Source: Stutzerimonas stutzeri
Lineage (GTDB): Bacteria > Pseudomonadota > Gammaproteobacteria > Pseudomonadales > Pseudomonadaceae
Assembly: GCA_002387205.1 (NCBI GenBank)
Contig: DGLA01000020.1
Location: 14,828-78,827, forward strand
DNA length: 64,000 nt
Direction of reading: 5' to 3'
The position numbers and the translations under genes are program-made. The notes beneath the pieces are model-generated. The model was given only the letters and a program-made list of their open reading frames with translations. It was not told where the DNA came from and searched no databases. Below are positions 32,948 to 41,741 of this stretch, piece after piece; position 1 is the first letter of the stretch, and every line of letters begins with the position of its first letter.

Positions 32948-35890
32948 ATGAGTCTTCCATCACTGGTTCCACTGCCGACGTCTCTTCAACCTTTGGTCAC
33001 CCGTGCAGAGGAGACGTTCCTCGCCGCGATGCGCGACTCGTCGGAGGCAGCGCGTCGGTTTTCCGCCTGGCCAGCGCAGCGTCGGTCGTCATTCGGTCGA
33101 GTGTGTGCCGCCAGTGACTTCGTTTGCGAACAGGTTAGCCGAGATCCCGACATGCTGCTCCAGTTGGCCGACGGCGGCTTGCTGGAGCGACCGCTTGCTG
33201 GTGGGGAGATGCGGACGGCGTTGGTCGAGCTGCTCGCCGACTGTCCCGATGAAGAGAGTCTGGCGCGCCTGCTGCGGCGCTTCCGCAACCGCCAGCAGGT
33301 ACGGATCATCTGGCGCGATCTGACCCGCCAGGCGGATCTCGCCGAAACCTGTGGCGACCTGTCCGACATGGCCGATGCGTGCATCGACCTGGCCTACCAC
33401 TGGCTATACGTGCGCCACTGCGAGCAGTTCGGGGTTCCGACGGGTCGGCGCACGGGGCAGGCCCAGCATATGGTCATACTCGGCATGGGCAAGCTGGGGG
33501 CGCGTGAACTCAACCTGTCGTCGGACATCGACCTGATATTCGGTTATCCGGAGGGTGGCGAAACCGTTGGCGCGAAACGCTCGCTGGATAACCAGGAGTT
33601 CTTCGTCCGCCTCGGCCAGCGTCTGATCAAGGCACTGGATGCGCCGACCGTCGATGGCTTCGTATTCCGCGTCGACATGCGCCTGCGGCCCTATGGTTCG
33701 TCCGGCTCGCTGGTGCTCAGCTTCAACGCGCTGGAACAGTACTACCAGGACCAGGGGCGGGACTGGGAGCGTTACGCCATGATCAAGGCCCGGGTGGTCG
33801 TTGGTGATCAGACCGCGGGAAAAGAGCTGTTGGACATGCTGCGGCCATTTGTTTACCGGCGGTATCTCGACTTCTCCGCGATCGACGCACTACGCACCAT
33901 GAAGCAGTTGATCCAGCAGGAGGTTCGGCGCAAGGGCATGGCCGCCAATATCAAGCTGGGCTCGGGCGGCATCCGCGAAGTGGAATTCATTGCCCAGGCC
34001 TTCCAGCTGATCCACGGCGGGCGCGATCTGAGCCTGCAGCAGCGCCCTTTGCTGAAGGTCCTCGCTACCCTTTCCGGCCAGGGTTATCTGCCTGCCGACG
34101 CGGTTGACGAACTGCGCCAGGCCTATGAGTTTCTGCGCTACACCGAACACGCGCTGCAGGCGATCGATGATCGGCAGACGCAGATGCTGCCGGAGAATCA
34201 GACCGATTGTGATCGTGTCGCCTTCATCATGGGCTTCGGTGACTGGGAGGGCTTTCATCGGCAACTCCTCTATTGGCGCGGTCGCGTCGACTGGCACTTC
34301 CGTCAGGTGATCGCCGATCCCGACGAAGACGAAAGCGCCGAAGGCGAAACGTTGGTGGGCGGCGAGTGGCTGCCGCTGTGGGAGCAGGACTGGGACGAGG
34401 AATTTGCCTGCCGCCAGCTGAGTGACGCAGGTTTCCGCGATGGCCAGGCTGCCTGCCAGCGCCTTGCGGCACTGCGCAGCGGCAATCAGGTGCGCACCAT
34501 GCAGCGCTTGGGTCGCGAACGGCTCGATGCCTTCATTCCACGGCTGCTGGCGCAGGCGGTCGAACAGGACGATCCGGACCTGGTGCTCGAACGCGTGCTT
34601 CCGCTGGTAGAGGCCGTGGCGCGGCGTTCGGCCTATCTGGTCTTGCTCACGGAAAATCCGGGCGCGTTGCAGCGCCTGCTTGAACTCTGCGCCGGCAGCC
34701 CCTGGATTGCCGAGCAGATCGCGCGCTTCCCTTTATTGCTTGATGAGTTGCTCAACGCCGGGCGCCTGTTCAGCCCGCCGCAGGCGCCGGAGCTTGTCGC
34801 TGAGCTGCAGGAACGGCTGGCTCGCATTCCCGAGGATGATCTGGAACAGCAGATGGAGGCGCTGCGGCATTTCAAGCTGGCGCACCGCCTGCGGGTGGCC
34901 GCGTCCGAGATCGCCGGCACCCTGCCGTTGATGAAAGTCAGCGACTATCTGACCTGGCTCGCCGAGGCGATCCTCGAGCAGGTGCTGGCATTGGCCTGGC
35001 GGCATACGGTGGCGCGGCACGGTCAACCCCGTCGCGTAGATGGCTCGCCTTGCGATCCGGCCTTCATCATCCTGGGTTACGGCAAGGTAGGCGGTATCGA
35101 GTTGGGTCACGGCTCTGATCTGGACCTCGTGTTCATCCACGACGGCGATCCTGATGCCGAAACCGATGGCGTCAAGCCAATCGATGGCGCGCAATTTTTC
35201 ACGCGGCTGGGACAGCGCATCATCCACCTGTTGACCACGCAGACCACTTCCGGTCAGCTCTACGAAGTCGATATGCGGCTGCGGCCGTCGGGGGTATCCG
35301 GGTTGCTGGTCAGCTCGCTGAGTGCCTTCGAGCGTTACCAGAGCAACGAGGCCTGGACCTGGGAGCACCAGGCGCTGGTGCGTGCGCGGGTGCTGGTGGG
35401 GTGTCCGCAGCTGGCGGCCGACTTCGAGAAGGTACGTGCTGCGGTGCTGGGTCGCCCTCGCGATCTTGATCAGCTGCGCCGCGAAGTCAGCGAGATGCGC
35501 GGCAAGATGCGGGACAACCTCGGAACCCGGGCAACTCAGGCCGGAATGGCCGACAAGGCCTTTCAGGCGGACGGCGAGTTCAATCTCAAGCAGGACGCCG
35601 GTGGTATCGTGGATATCGAATTTATGGTGCAATACGCGGCTTTGGCGTGGTCGCACCAGCATCCGCAACTGCTGCGCTATACCGATAACATCCGCATTCT
35701 TGACGGGTTGGAGCAGGCCGGGTTGATGACCGGCGATGAGGTTCGGCTGCTGCAGGATGCCTACAAGGCTTACCGCGCCGCGGCTCACCGGCAATCACTG
35801 CAGAAACTGACTGGCGTGGTGAGTGGGGACCAATTCCATGACGAGCGTCGCGCGGTGATGCGCATCTGGCGCGAGCTGGGGCTCGGCTGA
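32948..35890 (+). CDS. glnE: Bifunctional glutamine synthetase adenylyltransferase/deadenylase GlnE
   Basis: Adds and removes AMP on glutamine synthetase in response to nitrogen status signalled by PII and glutamine. At 980 residues it is full length. Two nucleotidyltransferase domains are seen with their GxGKxGxxEL...SDxD motifs: GMGKLGARELNLSSDIDLIF near residue 180 (deadenylase half) and GYGKVGGIELGHGSDLDLVF near residue 720 (adenylylase half). It is divergent from aceE and followed by ilvE after 42 bases. Confidence 0.97.
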   Translation: MSLPSLVPLPTSLQPLVTRAEETFLAAMRDSSEAARRFSAWPAQRRSSFGRVCAASDFVCEQVSRDPDMLLQLADGGLLERPLAGGEMRTALVELLADCPDEESLARLLRRFRNRQQVRIIWRDLTRQADLAETCGDLSDMADACIDLAYHWLYVRHCEQFGVPTGRRTGQAQHMVILGMGKLGARELNLSSDIDLIFGYPEGGETVGAKRSLDNQEFFVRLGQRLIKALDAPTVDGFVFRVDMRLRPYGSSGSLVLSFNALEQYYQDQGRDWERYAMIKARVVVGDQTAGKELLDMLRPFVYRRYLDFSAIDALRTMKQLIQQEVRRKGMAANIKLGSGGIREVEFIAQAFQLIHGGRDLSLQQRPLLKVLATLSGQGYLPADAVDELRQAYEFLRYTEHALQAIDDRQTQMLPENQTDCDRVAFIMGFGDWEGFHRQLLYWRGRVDWHFRQVIADPDEDESAEGETLVGGEWLPLWEQDWDEEFACRQLSDAGFRDGQAACQRLAALRSGNQVRTMQRLGRERLDAFIPRLLAQAVEQDDPDLVLERVLPLVEAVARRSAYLVLLTENPGALQRLLELCAGSPWIAEQIARFPLLLDELLNAGRLFSPPQAPELVAELQERLARIPEDDLEQQMEALRHFKLAHRLRVAASEIAGTLPLMKVSDYLTWLAEAILEQVLALAWRHTVARHGQPRRVDGSPCDPAFIILGYGKVGGIELGHGSDLDLVFIHDGDPDAETDGVKPIDGAQFFTRLGQRIIHLLTTQTTSGQLYEVDMRLRPSGVSGLLVSSLSAFERYQSNEAWTWEHQALVRARVLVGCPQLAADFEKVRAAVLGRPRDLDQLRREVSEMRGKMRDNLGTRATQAGMADKAFQADGEFNLKQDAGGIVDIEFMVQYAALAWSHQHPQLLRYTDNIRILDGLEQAGLMTGDEVRLLQDAYKAYRAAAHRQSLQKLTGVVSGDQFHDERRAVMRIWRELGLG

Positions 35891-35932
35891 ACTCGTCAAA
35901 CAGTATTTATCCGAATCTTGAGGTGGCAACTG

Positions 35933-36856
35933 ATGTCGATGTCCGATCGTGATGGCGTGATCTGGTATGACGGTGAGATGGTTCAGTGGCGCGATGCGAC
36001 CACCCACGTCCTGACGCACACCCTGCATTACGGCATGGGCGTCTTCGAAGGCGTGCGCGCCTACAACACGCCAGCCGGTACTGCGATTTTCCGCCTGCAG
36101 GCGCATACGGATCGCCTGTTCGATTCGGCACACATCATGAACATGAAGATGCCGTACTCGAAGGAAGAAATTAACGAGGCGACCCGCGCCGCCGTTCGCG
36201 AGAACAATCTGGAAAGCGCCTACATCCGCCCGATGGTCTTCTACGGATCCGAAGGCATGGGGTTGCGCGCCAGCGGCCTGAAGGTTCATGTGATCGTCGC
36301 CGCCTGGCACTGGGGCGCCTACATGGGTGATGAGGCCCTGGAGATGGGCATCAAGGTGCGCACCAGTTCCTTCACACGCCACCACGTCAACATCAGCATG
36401 ACCCGCGCCAAATCCAACGGTGCCTACATCAACTCCATGCTGGCCCTGCAGGAAGCCATCTCCGGTGGCGCCGACGAGGCGCTGATGCTGGATCCGGAAG
36501 GCTACGTCGCCGAAGGCTCGGGCGAGAACATCTTCATCATCAAGGATGGCGTGATCTATACCCCGGAAGTGACTGCCTGCCTAAACGGCATCACCCGCGC
36601 AACCGTCCTGACCCTGGCCAACGAGCTGGGCATCAAGGTGGTCGAGAAGCGCATCACCCGTGACGAGGTGTACATCGCCGACGAAGCCTTCTTCACCGGA
36701 ACGGCCGCCGAAGTCACCCCGATCCGTGAAGTCGATGGGCGCAACATCGGCATCGGCCGCCGCGGCCCGGTCACCGAACGGGTGCAGAAGGCGTACTTCG
36801 ATCTGGTGTCAGGCAAGACCGATGCGCATGCCGAATGGCGGACGTTGGTCAAATAA
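35933..36856 (+). CDS. ilvE: Branched-chain amino acid aminotransferase IlvE
   Basis: PLP enzyme, class IV fold, that makes valine, leucine and isoleucine from their 2-oxo acids. Seen: WYDGEMVQWRDATTHVLTHTLHYG at the N-terminus, the PLP lysine in TRAKSNGAYINSML, and the cofactor phosphate segments EGSGENIF and GITRATV. I start at 35933, nine bases after GAGG, giving 307 residues; the ATG at 35939 is a close alternative. Same position as in P. aeruginosa, between glnE and waaF. Confidence 0.95.
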   Translation: MSMSDRDGVIWYDGEMVQWRDATTHVLTHTLHYGMGVFEGVRAYNTPAGTAIFRLQAHTDRLFDSAHIMNMKMPYSKEEINEATRAAVRENNLESAYIRPMVFYGSEGMGLRASGLKVHVIVAAWHWGAYMGDEALEMGIKVRTSSFTRHHVNISMTRAKSNGAYINSMLALQEAISGGADEALMLDPEGYVAEGSGENIFIIKDGVIYTPEVTACLNGITRATVLTLANELGIKVVEKRITRDEVYIADEAFFTGTAAEVTPIREVDGRNIGIGRRGPVTERVQKAYFDLVSGKTDAHAEWRTLVK

Positions 36857-36937
36857 GCCGCAAGCTGGAAGCCAGAAGCTGGAAGTGAAGACCACTCCGG
36901 CGCTCGCTTCCAGCTTCAGGCTCATGGCTTCCAGCTT
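36857..36937. repeat. Degenerate GGAAGC-type repeat with inverted arms before waaF
   Basis: The 81 bases between ilvE and waaF hold AGCTGGAAGCCAGAAGCTGG on the left and its inverted relatives CTTCCAGCTTCAGGCTC and GGCTTCCAGCTT on the right, so the transcript could fold into a long imperfect hairpin. It is related in unit sequence to the heptamer arrays near srkA. Confidence 0.75.
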
Positions 36938-37972
36938 ATGAATATATTGATCGTGGGTCCCAGCTGGGTAGGCGACATGGTGATGGCGCAGACGCTGTTC
37001 GTCTGCCTGAAACAGCGCCATCCCGATTGCCAGATCGACGTGCTCGCGCCGGAGTGGAGCCGCCCCATCCTCGATCGCATGCCCGAGGTGCGCCAGGCGC
37101 TGAGTTTTCCGGTGGGGCATGGCGTGCTCGACATGGCGACCCGCCGCACCATTGCGCAAAGTCTCCGAGGGCAGTATCAACAGGCGATCCTGTTGCCAAA
37201 CTCACTGAAATCGGCATTGGTACCGTTCTTTGCGGGCATCCCTAAACGCACGGGTTGGCGTGGGGAAATGCGCTTCGGCTTGCTCAACGACATGCGCAAG
37301 TTGGACAAAGGGCGCTACCCGCTGATGATCGAGCGTTTCATGGCCTTGGCCTATGAGCCCGGCGCAGAGCTGCCCAAACCCTATCCGAAGCCGTCCCTGC
37401 GCATCGTCGAGCAAACGCGCGCTGCGGCGCTGGCGCGTTTCGGGCTGTCTTTGGATCGGCCGGTGCTGTCGCTCTGCCCCGGCGCCGAGTTTGGCGAGTC
37501 CAAGCGCTGGCCGGCTGAACATTTTGCCAAGGTCGCGGAGGTCAAGATCCGCGAAGGCTGGCAGGTCTGGTTGTTCGGCTCGAAAAACGATCACTCGGTT
37601 GGCGAGGACATCCTCCAGCGTCTGATACCGGGGCTGCGTGAGGAGGCGGTGAATCTGGCGGGCGAGACGAGTCTTGCCGAAGCGATCGACCTGCTTTCAT
37701 GCTCGGATGCGGTGGTCTCCAACGACTCGGGGCTGATGCATGTCGCCGCGGCGCTCGGGCGGCCGCTGGTGTCCGTCTACGGCTCGACCTCTCCGGCCTT
37801 CACGCCGCCACTGTCCGACCAGGTGGAAGTGGTGCGGCTGGGGCTCGATTGCAGCCCCTGCTTCGAGCGCACCTGCCGTTTCGGTCACAACAACTGCATG
37901 CGCGAATTGAAACCAAGGCCAGTCATCGAGGCGCTGGGGCGCCTGGTTCCGCAGCCGGTCGAGGTGCGCTAG
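36938..37972 (+). CDS. waaF: ADP-heptose:LPS heptosyltransferase II WaaF
   Basis: GT9 enzyme that adds the second L-glycero-D-manno-heptose to the LPS inner core on the cytoplasmic face of the inner membrane. Seen: N-terminal NILIVGPSWVGDMVMAQTL, LCPGAEFGESKRWP and the ADP-heptose-binding region VSNDSGLMHVAAALGRPLVSVYG. 344 residues is normal. First gene of the run waaF-waaC-waaG-waaP, with waaC starting directly after its stop codon. Confidence 0.96.
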   Translation: MNILIVGPSWVGDMVMAQTLFVCLKQRHPDCQIDVLAPEWSRPILDRMPEVRQALSFPVGHGVLDMATRRTIAQSLRGQYQQAILLPNSLKSALVPFFAGIPKRTGWRGEMRFGLLNDMRKLDKGRYPLMIERFMALAYEPGAELPKPYPKPSLRIVEQTRAAALARFGLSLDRPVLSLCPGAEFGESKRWPAEHFAKVAEVKIREGWQVWLFGSKNDHSVGEDILQRLIPGLREEAVNLAGETSLAEAIDLLSCSDAVVSNDSGLMHVAAALGRPLVSVYGSTSPAFTPPLSDQVEVVRLGLDCSPCFERTCRFGHNNCMRELKPRPVIEALGRLVPQPVEVR

Positions 37973-38974
37973 ATGAGGGTCCTGCTGGTCAAGACCTCTT
38001 CGCTGGGCGACGTGGTCCACACGCTGCCGGCGCTCACCGATGCCCGCCGTCTCGTGCCCGGTATCCAGTTCGACTGGGTGGTGGAAGAGGGCTTTGCCGA
38101 GATCCCCGCCTGGCATCCTGCCGTCGCGCAGGTCCTTCCGGTGGCGATACGTCGCTGGCGCAAACAGCCGCTGCAGACCCTTCGCTCCGGTGAATGGCGG
38201 CGTTTCAAGGCACGGCTGCGCGAAACCCGTTATGACCTCGCGATCGATGCTCAGGGTCTGCTGAAAAGCGCCTGGCTGACGCGCTACGTCGAGGCGCCGG
38301 TTGCCGGGCTGGATCGGGATTCGATACGCGAGCCGCTGGCGTCACGTTTCTATGATCGACGTTATGCCGTGCCCCGTGAGCAGCACGCCCTGGAGCGGGT
38401 CCGTCAGCTGTTCGCCCAGGCGCTCGGCTATCTGGCTCCAGAGACGACCGCCGACTATGGCCTGGATCGCAGTCAGCTGGCCGCACCGGGTGAGCAGCCC
38501 TATCTCCTGTTCCTCCATGGCACGACCTGGCCGAGCAAGCACTGGCCCGAACGCTACTGGCGCGAGCTGGCCGAGCGGATGAACGAATTCGGCTGGGCAA
38601 TTCGCCTGCCCTGGGGCAATGCAGACGAGAAGGCCCGCGCGGAGCGAATCGCCCAGGGATTGTCCGGCGCTTCGGTATTGCCGCGTCTCAACCTTGGCGG
38701 GATCGCCAAGGTTATCGCCGGTGCACGGGCCTGTGTCGCGGTCGATACGGGCCTTGGCCATCTTGCTGCGGCGCTGGACGTGCCGAGCATATCGCTCTAC
38801 GGTCCGACCCTGCCCGGGCGCGTTGGTGCCTACGGTCGCTCACAGGTCCATCTCTGTGCGCCCGGACCGAACGCCGGCAAGGGCGATCGCCATACACCCT
38901 GCTTCGACGAATTGCCACCTGAGCGCGTCGCCAGCGAACTCAAGGCCCTGTTGCGGTCCGCGGAGACACCCTGA
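37973..38974 (+). CDS. waaC: ADP-heptose:LPS heptosyltransferase I WaaC
   Basis: GT9 enzyme adding the first heptose to Kdo of the LPS inner core. Seen: MRVLLVKTSSLGDVVHTLPA at the N-terminus, LFLHGTTWPSKHWP and AVDTGLGHLAAALDVPSISLYG in the C-terminal half. 333 residues. The ATG follows the waaF stop without a gap, and its stop overlaps the start of waaG by one base. Confidence 0.96.
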   Translation: MRVLLVKTSSLGDVVHTLPALTDARRLVPGIQFDWVVEEGFAEIPAWHPAVAQVLPVAIRRWRKQPLQTLRSGEWRRFKARLRETRYDLAIDAQGLLKSAWLTRYVEAPVAGLDRDSIREPLASRFYDRRYAVPREQHALERVRQLFAQALGYLAPETTADYGLDRSQLAAPGEQPYLLFLHGTTWPSKHWPERYWRELAERMNEFGWAIRLPWGNADEKARAERIAQGLSGASVLPRLNLGGIAKVIAGARACVAVDTGLGHLAAALDVPSISLYGPTLPGRVGAYGRSQVHLCAPGPNAGKGDRHTPCFDELPPERVASELKALLRSAETP

Positions 38975-40095
38975 TGCAGCTGGCCTTCATTCTCTACAAG
39001 TACTTCCCCTTCGGCGGGCTGCAGCGCGACTTCCTGCGCATTGCGCTCGAATGCCAGCGCCGCGGTCATGGTGTCCGGGTCTACGCGATGATCTGGGAGG
39101 GCGAGGTGCCCGAAGGCTTCGAGGTGCTGATCGCGCCGGTCAAGGCGATCTTCAACCACACCCGCAACGAACGCTTCACCGCCTGGGTCGACAGAGACCT
39201 GGCCAGCCGTCCGGTTGACCGGGTGATCGGCTTCAACAAGATGCCCGGGCTCGACGTCTATTACGCGGCCGACCCCTGTTTCGAAGACAAGGCGCAGACC
39301 TTGCGCAACCCCATCTACCGCCGCTGGGGGCGCTACAAGCACTTTGCCGAGTATGAGCGGGCGGTGTTCGAGCCACAGGCCAGTACCGACATCCTGATGA
39401 TTTCCGAAGTACAGCAGCCATTGTTCGTCAAACACTATGCGACGCCTGCCGAGCGCTTTCATCTACTGCCGCCGGGCATCGCCCAGGACCGGCGCGCGCC
39501 GGCCAACGCGGGTGAGATCCGCCAGACGTTTCGCGAGGAATTCGAGCTGGGTAGCGACGAGCTGCTGCTGGTGCAAATCGGCTCGGGCTTCAAGACCAAG
39601 GGGCTCGACCGCAGCCTCAAGGCCCTGGCATCGCTTCCGCAGGATTTGAAGCGGCGCACGCGGCTGTTCGTTATCGGCCAGGACGACCCGAAGCCCTTCC
39701 AGCTGCAAGCCAGGGCTTTGGGCGTGTCTGCGCATGTCGAGTTTCTCAAGGGCCGCAGTGATATACCCCGGTTCCTGCTCGGCGCCGACCTGCTGATCCA
39801 TCCGGCCTACAACGAAAATACTGGCACCGTTCTGCTGGAGGCGCTGGTTGCCGGATTGCCTGTGCTGGTCACTGATGTCTGCGGTTACGCCCATTACATC
39901 GAAGAGGCCGATTGCGGACGCGTCGTTTCCAGTCCGTTCCAGCAAAGCCAGCTCGATGGCATGCTGGCGGAAATGCTGGCTGACGATGAGCATCGCACCC
40001 GCTGGGCGCAGAACGCCTTGGCGTATGCCGACCGCGCTGACCTCTACAGCATGCCCGAGCGGGCTGCCGACGTGATCCTGGCGGAACGTTCATGA
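38974..40095 (+). CDS. waaG: LPS core glycosyltransferase WaaG
   Basis: GT4 family enzyme. In E. coli WaaG adds the first glucose to heptose II; in P. aeruginosa the homologue adds the first outer-core galactosamine, so the donor here is uncertain. Seen: FILYKYFPFGGLQRDFLRIA at the N-terminus and the GT4 C-terminal motif HPAYNENTGTVLLEALVAGL. 373 residues, normal length. Overlaps waaP by four bases. Confidence 0.95.
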   Translation: MQLAFILYKYFPFGGLQRDFLRIALECQRRGHGVRVYAMIWEGEVPEGFEVLIAPVKAIFNHTRNERFTAWVDRDLASRPVDRVIGFNKMPGLDVYYAADPCFEDKAQTLRNPIYRRWGRYKHFAEYERAVFEPQASTDILMISEVQQPLFVKHYATPAERFHLLPPGIAQDRRAPANAGEIRQTFREEFELGSDELLLVQIGSGFKTKGLDRSLKALASLPQDLKRRTRLFVIGQDDPKPFQLQARALGVSAHVEFLKGRSDIPRFLLGADLLIHPAYNENTGTVLLEALVAGLPVLVTDVCGYAHYIEEADCGRVVSSPFQQSQLDGMLAEMLADDEHRTRWAQNALAYADRADLYSMPERAADVILAERS

Positions 40096-40907
40096 AGCTG
40101 GTCCTTGCGGAACCCTTCAAGACGCTCTGGGCCGGACGTGACCCCTTCGAGGCCGTCGAACAATTGCAGGGCCAGGTGTATCGTGAGCTCGAGGGCCGCC
40201 GCACCCTGCGCACCGAAGTGAGCGGGCGCGGCTATTTCGTCAAGATCCATCGTGGCATCGGCTGGGGCGAGATCATCAAGAATCTCAGCACCGCCAAACT
40301 CCCGGTGCTCGGAGCAGGGCAGGAGTGGCGTGCGATCCAGCGCCTGCACGAGGTGGGCGTACCGACCATGACCGCCGTGGCCTATGGCGAGCGCGGCGGC
40401 AATCCGGCCACGCAGCATTCGTTCATCGTTACCGAGGAGCTGGCGCCGACGGTAAGCCTTGAGGATTTCAGTGCCGACTGGCTGCAGAATCCGCCCGAGC
40501 CTCGGCTCAAACGTGCACTGATCGCCGAAGTCGCACGCATGACCGGCACCATGCACCGCGCGGGTGTTAACCACCGAGACTGTTATATCTGCCATTTCCT
40601 GCTGCATACGGACAGGCCGGTCTCGGCTGAAAGCTTCCGCCTGTCGCTGATAGATCTTCATCGCGCCCAGGTCCGCAGCGAAACGCCGCGACGCTGGCGC
40701 GACAAGGACCTGGCCGGGTTGTACTTTTCGGCGCTCGGGATTGGTCTGACAAGGGGCGACAAGCTGCGTTTTCTCACCGGCTATTTTCAGCAGCCGCTGC
40801 GTCAGATCATGCGCGACGAAGCGCCATTGCTGGCGTATCTGGAACGCAAGGCTGGCCAGTTGCAGAGCCGTTTCGAACGCAAATACGCGCGCGGTGCCGA
40901 GCAGTGA
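40092..40907 (+). CDS. waaP: LPS core heptose(I) kinase WaaP (RfaP)
   Basis: Phosphorylates heptose I of the inner core; in Pseudomonas this gene is essential or nearly so. Kinase-like fold with the catalytic aspartate in GVNHRDCYICHFLL and the second-metal region LSLIDLHRAQVR. The segment MTGTMHRAG is typical of WaaP. 271 residues. The gene overlaps both neighbours (ATGA with waaG, GTGA with the next kinase). Confidence 0.95.
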   Translation: MKLVLAEPFKTLWAGRDPFEAVEQLQGQVYRELEGRRTLRTEVSGRGYFVKIHRGIGWGEIIKNLSTAKLPVLGAGQEWRAIQRLHEVGVPTMTAVAYGERGGNPATQHSFIVTEELAPTVSLEDFSADWLQNPPEPRLKRALIAEVARMTGTMHRAGVNHRDCYICHFLLHTDRPVSAESFRLSLIDLHRAQVRSETPRRWRDKDLAGLYFSALGIGLTRGDKLRFLTGYFQQPLRQIMRDEAPLLAYLERKAGQLQSRFERKYARGAEQ

Positions 40908-41641
40908 GTAATTGGCAGGTCGCTGCTGATCTCCCACCTGAGGCCGCCGATGCATTCTCAAGCCTGGAATCGGTGTTTGCGCTGGCAGGCGAGGCGATCG
41001 CTAGCGATCCGCTTTCCGAGGTCATCCGCGTCGGAATTGCCGGGCAGCATTTCTATGTGAAGCGGTACTGGGCTGCTGGCAAAGGCCTGCGGCGTTTCGT
41101 GGGGCGGCCCCGGGTCAAGGCAGAATGGCAGAATCTCCAACTTTTCGATGACTGGGGGATCGCTGTCGCGCCTGTGGTTGCCTGGGGACTGCAGCGACGG
41201 GCAGGTTTGTTCCGGCGCGGCGCTCTGATTACTGAAGAGGTGCCCGGCACTACCGATATGGCGGCGATGGCTCTGGCCGGTGACCCTCGCCTGGGCGATC
41301 CGGAGTGGGTGCGCAACGTCAGCGAACAGCTGGCTGACGCAACGCGCACGATGCACGGACACCACTTCGCGCACAACGACCTGAAATGGCGCAACCTGCT
41401 GGTCGACGATGATGGCAGGCTGTTCTTGATCGATTGCCCGTCAGGCGACTTCTGGTGGGGCCCCGTTCTGCGCCACCGGATAATCAAGGACCTGGCATGT
41501 CTGGATAAGGTGGCGCGCTACACATTGTCCCGCACGCAGCGCCTACGTTTTTATCTGTGCTATCAGCAGCGAGCACGCATGATTCCCGAAGACAAGGCCA
41601 TCATCAGAAAGACACTCGTTTATTTCGAGGGGCGTGAATGA
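40904..41641 (+). CDS. LPS kinase-like protein (InaA/Kdo kinase family), copy 1
   Basis: 245-residue protein of the lipopolysaccharide kinase/InaA family. The catalytic loop is HFAHNDLKWRNLLVDDD and the metal loop LFLIDCPSG. Starts with GTG overlapping the waaP stop, so it is coupled to waaP. It occupies the place of P. aeruginosa PA5008, one of the additional core kinase genes next to waaP. It probably phosphorylates a core heptose, but which position is not known from sequence. Confidence 0.85.
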   Translation: MSNWQVAADLPPEAADAFSSLESVFALAGEAIASDPLSEVIRVGIAGQHFYVKRYWAAGKGLRRFVGRPRVKAEWQNLQLFDDWGIAVAPVVAWGLQRRAGLFRRGALITEEVPGTTDMAAMALAGDPRLGDPEWVRNVSEQLADATRTMHGHHFAHNDLKWRNLLVDDDGRLFLIDCPSGDFWWGPVLRHRIIKDLACLDKVARYTLSRTQRLRFYLCYQQRARMIPEDKAIIRKTLVYFEGRE

Positions 41642-41741
41642 TGGTTTCCGTTTCGGCTGATGCCGCCAGTCTTCTCGGCAGGCTTGTTTTTGTTCGCGGT
41701 GCGTCGGGTATGCCGTGCTGCCGGCGTGACGGAGGATGGTC

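Noticed and set aside
41642..41741. Possible small gene between the two kinase-like genes
   Set aside because: The 100 bases contain no open frame with a ribosome binding site other than that for the next gene.
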